From contig JBBAEV010000052.1 in the NCBI GenBank assembly GCA_041655735.1, forward strand, positions 1-5,030: a DNA stretch of 5,030 nt. The letters are read 5' to 3'. The notes under the pieces were generated by a model. That model ran no database searches and was not told where the DNA came from. It saw only the letters and a program-made list of their open reading frames with translations. The DNA is from JBBAEV01 sp041655735 (lineage in GTDB: Bacteria; Bacillota_I; Bacilli_A; RF39; UBA660). The translations under genes and the position numbers were made by a program. Shown here in pieces: positions 1-5,030 of the stretch (position 1 is its first letter; every line of letters begins with the position of its first letter).

Positions 1-1
1 T

Positions 2-547
2 TTAGTAGTAATTGGTTTTATAATAAATATATTATTAATAGTAGGTTATACATTAGTTAGTTATGACAATAAAATAATGAAATGGTTTGTTAAAATTATT
101 ATTAAGCTTGGTGTTAAATTAAAAATAATAAAAAACAAAGAAAAGATAGTTAAAAAGTGGAATCGTAGATTACAAAAATTTTATGAAAGTGCATTAAGTT
201 TAAGAAAACATAAAATAAACTTTATCATAGGATTTATTTATAATTTTATAGCTTTGTGTTTTCATTATATAATTCCAATAGTTATACTTTATAGTATTGG
301 TGATTATACCAGTATTACTATTTTGAATATATTAATAGCGTCAGCTTATGTAATGTTAGTAGGTGCATTTGTTCCAACACCTGGTGCTTCTGGGGGTATT
401 GAGTATGGCTTCATTGCTTTTTTTGGGACATTCTTAACAGGCCATAAGTTAACTGCTGTTATGTTGTTATGGCGTTTTGTTACTTATTATTTTGGTTTAT
501 TTATAGGGGCTATATTTTTAGTTTTTTATAAAGAGGGGGAAAAATAA
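2..547 (+). CDS. Flippase-like integral membrane protein (LPG synthase TM / UPF0104 family), 3' part
   Basis: This is the C-terminal 181 codons of a polytopic membrane protein. The frame is open to the left edge (first codons read L-V-V-I-G-F), so the Met at 77 is internal and the true start lies outside the window. Several hydrophobic segments are visible: one at the left edge, one near 215-295, one near 320-380 and one near 440-530. A basic cytoplasmic-type loop lies between the first two. The diagnostic sequence is P-T-P-G-A-S-G-G-I-E-Y-G (374-409), matching the P-G-x-x-G-x-x-E core of the family that includes the membrane half of MprF and the YbhN/AglD-type proteins. Family members flip lipids or support transfer of glycolipids and aminoacyl-lipids. 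The start of the glycosyltransferase gene one base after the stop suggests, by inference, that it moves or helps use the glycolipid made by that enzyme. No aminoacyltransferase domain follows, so this is not a full MprF. Confidence 0.85.
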   Translation, partial: LVVIGFIINILLIVGYTLVSYDNKIMKWFVKIIIKLGVKLKIIKNKEKIVKKWNRRLQKFYESALSLRKHKINFIIGFIYNFIALCFHYIIPIVILYSIGDYTSITILNILIASAYVMLVGAFVPTPGASGGIEYGFIAFFGTFLTGHKLTAVMLLWRFVTYYFGLFIGAIFLVFYKEGEK

Positions 548-548
548 A

Positions 549-1778
549 ATGAGAATAGGAATTTTTACCGATGCCTATGAACCTTATGTATCTGGAGTTG
601 TTACTAGTACTAAAATGTTAAAAAATAGTTTAGAAAAAAAAGGACATAAAGTTTATGTTGTTACACCTAATTTTGAAAGTATGAAACAAATATATGAAGA
701 AGAAAAGGGAGTTTTAAAAATTCCTGGTATAAAATTAGGCTTTTTATATGATCTTCGTATGTCTGGTATATATCCAATAAGAGCAGTATCACAAGTAAAA
801 AAATGGAAACTTGATGTTATTCATGTTCAAACTGAATTTGGTGTTGGGGTCTTTGGTAAGCTAATGGCTAAACAATTTAATATTCCATTAGTTTATACTT
901 ATCATACTATGTATGAGGATCATGTTCATTATATAACAAGAGGTTTATTTGATAATGCTGGTAAAAAAGCTGTAGAATATCTAACAAAAATTGTATGTGA
1001 TAAAAATATAAAAGAAATAATTGTCCCTACTCAGAAAGCTTACGAAGTACTAAAGGAAAAATATAAAATTGACAACAATATAAATATTGTTCCTACTGGC
1101 ATTGAAATAGAAAGATTTTATAAGGAAAACTTTTCACCAAATGTTATAAATGCATATAAAAAAGATTTAGGAATAAATAAAGATGATATAGTCCTTTTTT
1201 ATTTAGGAAGAATTGGTAAGGAAAAAAATATCACTTTGATAATTGATGTTTTGAAAGATTTAGTTAATAAAAATTTAAAATATAAATTATTAATAGTAGG
1301 TGATGGACCAGAAAGAAAAATTTTAGAAAAAAAAGTAGAAAAATTAAAGCTACAAAAGAATGTTATTTTTACAGGAAAAGTAGAGTGGACTATGACCCCT
1401 ATATATTATCAATTAGGGGATATGTTTTTAATGCCATCTCATTCTGAAACACAAGGGCTAACTATTATAGAAGCAATGGCTTCTTCTTTACCAGTACTAT
1501 GTATTAATGATGATAGTTATAAAAATATGATACAAGATAAAGAGAATGGTAGATACTTTTTTGATAAAAAAAGCTGTGTAAAATTAATTATTGAATTAGA
1601 AAAAGATAAAAAGCAATTAGAAAAAGTAAAAGAAGGAGCTAGAAATAGTGTTATAAAACATTCTAGTGAGCATTTTGGTGATGAAATACTAGCTATTTAC
1701 AAAAGGGCAATTAGAAAAAGTAATAAAGATAGATTTCCTCTTGTTACTAAAATAAAAGATATAATAAAAAGAAGGTGA
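549..1778 (+). CDS. GT4-family glycosyltransferase, probable 1,2-diacylglycerol 3-alpha-glucosyltransferase
   Basis: This 409-residue cytosolic, membrane-associated retaining glycosyltransferase has a GT-B fold. The N-terminal domain opens with M-R-I-G-I-F-T-D-A-Y and has the S-G-V-V-T-S acceptor-side loop (15-20), I-H-V-Q-T-E-F (91-97) and Y-H-T (118-120, conserved His). The C-terminal domain has L-G-R-I-G-K-E-K-N (219-227, phosphate-binding Arg/Lys), G-D-G-P-E-R (251-256) and the GT4 E-x7-E signature as E300 and E308 in S-E-T-Q-G-L-T-I-I-E. The N-terminal pattern closely resembles Acholeplasma/Firmicute monoglucosyldiacylglycerol synthases, which transfer glucose from UDP-glucose to diacylglycerol for membrane glycolipid or lipoteichoic acid anchors. 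The lipid substrate is inferred from that resemblance and from the adjacent flippase-like gene. The lysine-rich C-terminus (389-409) suits binding to anionic membrane. An A-G-A-G-G-G-G-G ribosome site (532-539) lies nine bases before the ATG. A different GT4 acceptor cannot be excluded. Confidence 0.85.
   Translation: MRIGIFTDAYEPYVSGVVTSTKMLKNSLEKKGHKVYVVTPNFESMKQIYEEEKGVLKIPGIKLGFLYDLRMSGIYPIRAVSQVKKWKLDVIHVQTEFGVGVFGKLMAKQFNIPLVYTYHTMYEDHVHYITRGLFDNAGKKAVEYLTKIVCDKNIKEIIVPTQKAYEVLKEKYKIDNNINIVPTGIEIERFYKENFSPNVINAYKKDLGINKDDIVLFYLGRIGKEKNITLIIDVLKDLVNKNLKYKLLIVGDGPERKILEKKVEKLKLQKNVIFTGKVEWTMTPIYYQLGDMFLMPSHSETQGLTIIEAMASSLPVLCINDDSYKNMIQDKENGRYFFDKKSCVKLIIELEKDKKQLEKVKEGARNSVIKHSSEHFGDEILAIYKRAIRKSNKDRFPLVTKIKDIIKRR
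1770..1778 (+). promoter_or_regulatory. Ribosome binding site for tpiA, overlapping the upstream stop codon
   Basis: The sequence AGAAGGTGA matches the anti-Shine-Dalgarno complement AGGAGGTGA at 8 of 9 positions and ends four bases before the GTG at 1783. It contains the TGA of the glycosyltransferase gene, so translation of the two genes is probably coupled. It decides the GTG start, because the ATG at 1781 is followed directly by TGA. Confidence 0.8.
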
Positions 1779-1782
1779 AAAT

Positions 1783-2505
1783 GTGAAATTGGTTATAGGT
1801 AATTTAAAAATGTACAAAGAATTAGATGAGGTAAAAAATTATATTGATTTTATAAAAGGGAAAATAAGAACTGATTTAAAAGTTGTTATATGTCCCCCTT
1901 TTATATATTTAAATTTATTTAAAAGTAATGATTATAGTTTAGGAGCTCAAAATTGTTTCTATGAAAAGGAAGGTTCTTATACTGGAGAAATATCCCCGTT
2001 TCAATTAAAATCAATAGGTGTTGAATTTATTATTGTTGGACATAGTGAAAGAAGAAAGTTGTTTAATGAAACAGATGAAATAATATCTAAAAAAATAGAT
2101 CAAATAATGAAAAATAATTTACAATGCATATTATGCATAGGAGAAGATGAAACAGAAAAACAAATGCATAAAACATCAATTGTTATAAAAAGACAATTAC
2201 TAAATGCATTGGAGAATGTTGATGGTGATATGATTAGAGATATAATAATAGCTTACGAACCTATTTATGCAATAGGAACAGGCAATGTTCCTGAAAATAG
2301 TGATATAGAAGAAGCTATACATTATATTCGAAGCATTATTCTTGAAAAATATAATTTCGATGGGATTAAAGTAATATATGGGGGAAGTATCAATGAACAA
2401 AATATTGAAAATATAATTAACATAAAGGGAATAGATGGAGTATTAATAGGAGGGGCTTCATTGAAGCCAGAAGGCTTTTTAAATATTATAAATGAAATAA
2501 ACTAA
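1783..2505 (+). CDS. tpiA: Triosephosphate isomerase
   Basis: This 240-residue TIM-barrel enzyme interconverts dihydroxyacetone phosphate and glyceraldehyde-3-phosphate in glycolysis and gluconeogenesis. All catalytic landmarks are present: N7 and K9 in G-N-L-K-M, the dimer-interface loop G-S-Y-T-G-E (64-69), electrophile H87 in V-G-H-S-E-R-R, C118 in C-I-G-E, base E159 in A-Y-E-P, and phosphate-gripping loop 6 (I-G-T-G, 164-167). Y-G-G-S (199-202) and G-V-L-I-G-G-A-S-L (219-227) complete the site. The start is GTG, because the next Met (residue 10) would remove N7 and K9. The protein is about 10 residues shorter than the usual 250, partly in the region after C-I-G-E. The loop 6 hinge reads P-I-Y where most homologues have P-[VIL]-W. 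The gene follows a lipid glycosyltransferase gene, not the gap-pgk-pgm-eno cluster that is common in Firmicutes, and a terminator follows at once. Confidence 0.97.
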   Translation: MKLVIGNLKMYKELDEVKNYIDFIKGKIRTDLKVVICPPFIYLNLFKSNDYSLGAQNCFYEKEGSYTGEISPFQLKSIGVEFIIVGHSERRKLFNETDEIISKKIDQIMKNNLQCILCIGEDETEKQMHKTSIVIKRQLLNALENVDGDMIRDIIIAYEPIYAIGTGNVPENSDIEEAIHYIRSIILEKYNFDGIKVIYGGSINEQNIENIINIKGIDGVLIGGASLKPEGFLNIINEIN

Positions 2506-2527
2506 AAAACTTAGTTTATTTTTTATT
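2495..2527 (+). terminator. Rho-independent terminator of the tpiA operon
   Basis: AATAAACTAA (2496-2505) pairs perfectly with TTAGTTTATT (2511-2520) around a five-base loop AAAAC, and 2495/2521 add one more A-T pair. The stem is followed by TTTTATT. It is AT-rich but long and perfect. The left arm includes the tpiA stop codon TAA. Confidence 0.8.
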
Positions 2528-2561
2528 GTCAAAACAATTCTTTTTTTGATAATTATCGACA
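2527..2561 (+). promoter_or_regulatory. Candidate Spo0A-binding sites (inverted pair of 0A-box-like sequences)
   Basis: TGTCAAA (2527-2533, + strand) and TGTCGAT (2561-2555, - strand) each match the 0A box consensus TGTCGAA at six of seven positions. They face each other as TTGTC...GACAA and lie just upstream of the predicted spo0A promoter, where autoregulation is known in Bacillus. In such AT-rich DNA, near matches can arise by chance, so this is a candidate only. Confidence 0.4.
2548..2557. repeat. 10-bp perfect palindrome GATAATTATC
   Basis: A perfect inverted repeat with no spacer lies between the two 0A-box-like sequences and overlaps the right one by three bases. Its size suits a dimeric regulator's operator, but no known regulator is recognised. 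Confidence 0.35.
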
Positions 2562-2581
2562 AAACTAGTTAAAAAAAACTA

Positions 2582-2610
2582 TAGAAAATAGTAAATATAT
2601 ATAATATAAT
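2582..2610 (+). promoter_or_regulatory. Predicted vegetative-type promoter of spo0A
   Basis: A consensus -10 TATAAT at 2605-2610 has a -35-like TAGAAA (2582-2587, four of six matches to TTGACA) with a 17-base spacer. A second TATAAT overlaps at 2600-2605 but has no good -35. The predicted transcript starts near 2617, giving a leader of about 32 bases. A clear sigma-H promoter was not seen. Confidence 0.5.
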
Positions 2611-2635
2611 AAAGATGCGTGGTGCATTCGAAAAG

Positions 2636-2642
2636 AAAGGGG
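2636..2642 (+). promoter_or_regulatory. Ribosome binding site of spo0A
   Basis: AAAGGGG lies six bases before the ATG at 2649. This selects that ATG over the in-frame GTG at 2619, which has no Shine-Dalgarno and would sit at the predicted transcription start. Confidence 0.8.
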
Positions 2643-2648
2643 AACAAA

Positions 2649-3422
2649 ATGAATAAAATCAAAGTACTCATGATTGATGATAACATTGATTTAGTCAACA
2701 TGATAAAGGAGTATTTTAGTAGTCACGCTAGTATTGAAGTAACGCTTGAAGCATATGATGGAGAATCGGGGTTAAAAATAATAGAAAACAATATAGAGAA
2801 ATATGATGTTATTATTTTAGATCTTATTATGCCTAAGAAAGACGGTATGTATATTCTTGAAGAAATGAAGAAAAAAGGGATAAATAAAAATGTTATAGTA
2901 GCAACCTCTTATAGCGCTTCTGAAACCATTAGAAAAGTTTCAAATTATGGGGTAAGTTATTTTGTTTTAAAACCATTTGATTTAGCTGATCTTGAACAAA
3001 GAATAATTGACTGTATGGCAAAACAAAAAAAGGTACAAAAAAGCATTGATTTGCATCATCACAATCTACAAATATCAATCACAAAAATTCTTCATGAATT
3101 AGGAATGCCTTCACATATAAAAGGATACCAATATATAAGAGAAGGAATAACCTTGATTTATAAAAATCCTGATATGATTGGTGGGATAACTAAAGAGTTA
3201 TATCCAGAGATAGCAAAGATTTATAATACTACTGTATCAAGAGTAGAAAGAGCAATTAGGCATGCAATTGAAGTTAGTTGGAATAGAGCTAATTGGCAAT
3301 TGATGGAAGATATCTTTGGTCATAGTGTTGATATAGATAAAGCTAAACCTACTAATTCTGAATTTATAGTAACTATTGCAGATAACTTAAAATTAGAGTT
3401 TCTGAAAGTAGAAAATAAATAA
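2649..3422 (+). CDS. spo0A: Sporulation master response regulator Spo0A
   Basis: This 257-residue cytosolic DNA-binding regulator starts sporulation when phosphorylated through the phosphorelay or by orphan kinases. The receiver domain (about 3-120) has the acidic pair D10/D11, phosphoacceptor D58 in I-I-L-D-L-I-M-P, T86 in V-A-T-S and K108 in L-K-P-F. A linker (about 121-140, with an H-H-H run) leads to the Spo0A C-terminal effector domain. That domain has I-T-K-I-L-H-E-L-G (143-152), H-I-K-G-Y (156-160) and the near-invariant S-R-V-E-R-A-I-R-H-A-I-E recognition helix (197-208). K-P-T-N-S-E-F-I (233-240) near the end is also typical. Length is close to the Bacillus protein (267), and every key residue is kept, so it should be functional. 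It stands alone between two terminators; the usual upstream neighbour spoIVB is absent, replaced by tpiA. Autoregulation is suggested by 0A-like boxes upstream. The start is set by the ribosome site at 2636-2642. Confidence 0.97.
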   Translation: MNKIKVLMIDDNIDLVNMIKEYFSSHASIEVTLEAYDGESGLKIIENNIEKYDVIILDLIMPKKDGMYILEEMKKKGINKNVIVATSYSASETIRKVSNYGVSYFVLKPFDLADLEQRIIDCMAKQKKVQKSIDLHHHNLQISITKILHELGMPSHIKGYQYIREGITLIYKNPDMIGGITKELYPEIAKIYNTTVSRVERAIRHAIEVSWNRANWQLMEDIFGHSVDIDKAKPTNSEFIVTIADNLKLEFLKVENK

Positions 3423-3446
3423 ACTAGTTTATTACTAGTTTTTTTA
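3421..3446 (+). terminator. Rho-independent terminator of spo0A
   Basis: AAACTAGT (3421-3428) pairs perfectly with ACTAGTTT (3434-3441) around the loop TTATT, and the T-run spans 3439-3445. The left arm overlaps the last two bases of the spo0A stop codon. The stem is short but perfect, with a good T tail. Confidence 0.75.
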
Positions 3447-3455
3447 TGATATAAT
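3447..3455 (+). promoter_or_regulatory. Extended -10 promoter of the pilin-like gene
   Basis: TGATATAAT is a perfect extended -10 element (TGn plus TATAAT), just behind the spo0A terminator T-run. There is only a weak -35 (TTTATT, 3428-3433), as expected for an extended -10 promoter. A second TATAAT at 3461-3466 is an alternative. The predicted leader is about 32 bases. Confidence 0.5.
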
Positions 3456-3493
3456 TTAATTATAATAACTCTAGATATAAAGGGGAATATATC

Positions 3494-3529
3494 ATGAAAA
3501 TTATGAAAAACCGAAAGAAAAGCAAAGCG
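3494..3529 (+). other. Prepilin (class III) leader peptide
   Basis: The 12-codon leader is strongly basic (K2, K5, R7, K8, K9, K11), and the predicted cut is between A12 and F13, before F-T-L-I-E. The usual residue before the cut is Gly; Ala is tolerated in some systems. No prepilin peptidase gene is in the window. Confidence 0.75.
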
Positions 3530-5030
3530 TTTACTTTAATAGAATTAGTAGCTGTAATAATAATATTAGGAATAACCTTATTAGTGGCAGTACCAATGGT
3601 GACAAGGGCAGTAAGAAAATCTAAATTAGAATTAATGGCAAGTCAGGAAAACACATTAAAACTAATAGGAAAAGATTATTTTTTAAGTAATAGAGAAGCC
3701 CTTCCTAAAGAAATAGGAGAGGCAAGTAGTGTATCAATTAAAACATTAATAAAAGAAGGATATACAAAAGAAGTCAAAGATTATAATAAAGAAATATGTG
3801 ATAGTAATGCATCATATGTAGAGGCAATAAAATTAGAAAAAGGGAAATATAATTATCATACATATTTAGAATGTAAAAATTATACAACAGGAGATATATG
3901 GAGCGAGTGGAGTAGTTGGAGTGATGAAGAACCAATAGGTGGAAAAGACATGGAGATAGAGACAGCCACTTTTTATAATTATGAGGAAGCATTAGATTAT
4001 TGGAGTGATTGGAGTGATTGGGAAGAAGTAAGTGATAATGGTAAAATAGTCCCAATAAATGAAATAATAGACACAGAAAGCCAATACCGATATAGAGATC
4101 AACAATGGAAATGGAATAATGGAGGGGGAAGAGAATACGCAAGTGGTTATTATGTAAGCGCCCCAGCGGGATACCCTTTTCAAGATAGTAATCAAACAAG
4201 TTGGGAAGAAACGTGGCATAATGGAAGTGCAACAGGAAGTAGTACAAGACAAGTACAATATAAAAATAAAGTAGAATATCCAACTAGTAGTTATTATACA
4301 TATGATGAAACTCCCGATGGTTATCCAAGTCGAGATTCTTGGGACGGAACAATAAGCGGTTGGATATATAAGTATTATAGTGAAGGAAATAATGGATATA
4401 GTTATACATATGATAGTAAAAGAACAGGAGCCTTAAGTACAAGGACAAGAAGTAGGACCTGGGGGGACTGGATAACAATAAGTAGCGGAAGTGTAACTCC
4501 AAGTACGACAAGACAGGTACAATTTAGAGATAAAAAGTATAGATACAGTAGATATAAATATACAGGGCGTTTCTATAAAAATATAACAGAAGATGAGTAT
4601 AATCCTGGAGAAAATATTTTATTTAGAACTGAAAGTTTTTATTATTATAACTATTATTCGAGTCCTAGCAGTTCTCAATGTAACAGTATATGCTCATACA
4701 ACGGCGATTGTCCATATTATTGCCCAATTTATCCTTGTAAAGTTACCTGTTCTTATTCATCGCGCTCTGACAAATATGGAGATTATAATAGAAATGAAAA
4801 CAATGTAACAGGGGATACAATATCAACATCATATGGAAGAAAAAGTTGGACAATAGATGGAACTGGACAATGGTATGCTTGGCAAAGTTACAGTAGTACT
4901 CTCTCTTATGATCCTAATAAAAAAGAAGTACAGTATAGAGATTTAAATAAATATACAGCATATAGTGGATGGGCAGCTCAAAGTAGCGGAACACATGTAG
5001 TAAATGATTTAAAGGATATAATGTATAAAA
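3494..5030 (+). CDS. Type IV pilin-like secreted protein with TSP1-like W/R repeats and a Cys cluster (3' end beyond window)
   Basis: The frame is open for 512 codons from ATG 3494 to the right edge, with no stop. AAGGGG (3480-3485) sits eight bases before the ATG; the Met at residue 4 is an alternative start. A basic leader (1-12, ending S-K-A) precedes F-T-L-I-E-L and a hydrophobic helix (13-36). These are class III prepilin features: E17 is mature Glu5, P34 is mature Pro22, and Ala rather than Gly stands before the cleavage site. Residues 37-130 form a small globular region with C102 and C127, probably disulfide-bonded. From 136 on, the chain is rich in Trp, Tyr, Ser and Arg, with about five W-x-x-W ... 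R-Q-V-Q-Y-R-D units and a six-Cys cluster (396-419). Prepilin-peptidase processing and display outside the membrane are expected. The role is unknown; adhesion, by analogy with thrombospondin repeats, is inference. It has its own promoter, so it is probably not co-transcribed with spo0A. Confidence 0.85.
   Translation, partial: MKIMKNRKKSKAFTLIELVAVIIILGITLLVAVPMVTRAVRKSKLELMASQENTLKLIGKDYFLSNREALPKEIGEASSVSIKTLIKEGYTKEVKDYNKEICDSNASYVEAIKLEKGKYNYHTYLECKNYTTGDIWSEWSSWSDEEPIGGKDMEIETATFYNYEEALDYWSDWSDWEEVSDNGKIVPINEIIDTESQYRYRDQQWKWNNGGGREYASGYYVSAPAGYPFQDSNQTSWEETWHNGSATGSSTRQVQYKNKVEYPTSSYYTYDETPDGYPSRDSWDGTISGWIYKYYSEGNNGYSYTYDSKRTGALSTRTRSRTWGDWITISSGSVTPSTTRQVQFRDKKYRYSRYKYTGRFYKNITEDEYNPGENILFRTESFYYYNYYSSPSSSQCNSICSYNGDCPYYCPIYPCKVTCSYSSRSDKYGDYNRNENNVTGDTISTSYGRKSWTIDGTGQWYAWQSYSSTLSYDPNKKEVQYRDLNKYTAYSGWAAQSSGTHVVNDLKDIMYK
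3899..4942 (+). repeat. Five degenerate protein repeats, W-x-x-W ... R-Q-V-Q-[YF]-R-[DN]
   Basis: Units begin at W136 (W-S-E-W-S-S-W), W170 (W-S-D-W-S-D-W), W237 (W-E-E-T-W), W323 (W-G-D-W) and W460 (W-Y-A-W). Second strands are Q-Y-R-Y-R-D (197-202), R-Q-V-Q-Y-K-N-K (252-259), R-Q-V-Q-F-R-D-K (340-347) and K-E-V-Q-Y-R-D (477-483). In the last three units the second strand starts 11, 14 and 14 residues after the second Trp. The first unit lacks a clear second strand. R317, R319 and R321 form an extra R-x-R-x-R strand before unit four. Alternating Trp and Arg strands resemble the stacked Trp/Arg core of thrombospondin type 1 repeats, without their conserved cysteines in most units. Confidence 0.65.
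4679..4750 (+). other. Six-cysteine cluster in the pilin-like protein
   Basis: C396, C400, C406, C410, C415 and C419 fall in 24 residues with spacing C-x3-C-x5-C-x3-C-x4-C-x3-C, among Tyr, Ser and Pro. The 512 visible codons hold only two other cysteines. In an exported protein this most likely forms a small disulfide knot inserted between repeat units four and five; metal binding is a less likely alternative. Confidence 0.6.

Noticed and set aside
77..547. Met at 77 as the start of the first gene
   Set aside because: The same frame is open to base 2 and encodes a further hydrophobic segment; there is no ribosome site before 77. The gene is truncated by the window edge.
1776..1785. Recoded TGA (Trp, as in mycoplasmas)
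   Set aside because: TGA at 1776 closes the glycosyltransferase at a sensible length, just before tpiA. All Trp codons in conserved positions are TGG, so the standard bacterial code applies.
2200..2400. 66-codon open frame on the - strand inside tpiA
   Set aside because: It lies entirely within a gene with full TIM conservation and has no ribosome site or recognisable domain; it is a shadow.
2561..2584. Second terminator-like element AAAACTAGTTAAAAAAAACTATAG before spo0A
   Set aside because: The inverted parts do not form a stem followed by a T-run; it looks like AT-rich promoter DNA.
2615..2627. Small hairpin ATGC-GTGGT-GCAT in the spo0A leader
   Set aside because: Only four base pairs; too weak to call a regulatory structure.
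2619..2648. GTG at 2619 as an upstream spo0A start
   Set aside because: No Shine-Dalgarno precedes it, it coincides with the predicted transcription start, and the added ten residues are not part of the receiver domain.
3774..4511. Three long open frames on the - strand (3774-4283, 3992-4258, 4284-4511)
   Set aside because: They arise from the strong purine bias of the pilin-like coding strand. Their products are low-complexity Leu/Tyr/His chains, two overlap each other, and none has a ribosome site.
4593..4808. 71-codon + strand open frame in another frame within the pilin-like gene
   Set aside because: It is nested in the continuous 512-codon frame and has no domain; it is a shadow.

Overview
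The window is very AT-rich, uses standard stop codons (TGA ends one gene; every visible Trp is TGG) and carries an unmistakable spo0A. This points to a low-GC, endospore-lineage Bacillota (Firmicutes). The diacylglycerol-glucosyltransferase-like gene and the elaborate pilin-like surface protein would fit a gut-associated Bacilli or Clostridia lineage, but the sequence does not fix the genus. All genes are on the + strand, and no RNA gene, CRISPR array or insertion sequence was seen.

Left part (1-2527) is the end of an operon. It holds the 3' part of a flippase-like (LPG synthase TM family) membrane protein, then a GT4 glycosyltransferase resembling monoglucosyldiacylglycerol synthases, then triosephosphate isomerase (tpiA). 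Gaps are 1 and 4 bases, and tpiA's Shine-Dalgarno lies in the 3' end of the glycosyltransferase gene. The operon ends at a perfect AT-rich hairpin terminator that contains the tpiA stop codon. The first two genes plausibly make and translocate or anchor a membrane glycolipid; tpiA is a glycolytic passenger.

Middle part (2528-3446) is a monocistronic spo0A, the sporulation master regulator. It has its own promoter region with two near-match 0A boxes in inverted orientation and a 10-bp palindrome, and its own hairpin terminator.

Right part (3447-5030) has an extended -10 promoter, a good ribosome binding site and a 512-codon open frame that runs off the window. It starts with a class III (type IV pilin/pseudopilin) signal and helix, followed by a small Cys-paired domain. 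It then has about five degenerate W-x-x-W ... R-Q-V-Q-Y-R-D units resembling the Trp/Arg ladder of thrombospondin type 1 repeats, with a six-cysteine cluster between the fourth and fifth. This secreted, pilus-like repeat protein is the most unusual item in the window. No gene-free stretch exceeds 300 bases; the longest is the 143-base spo0A upstream region.
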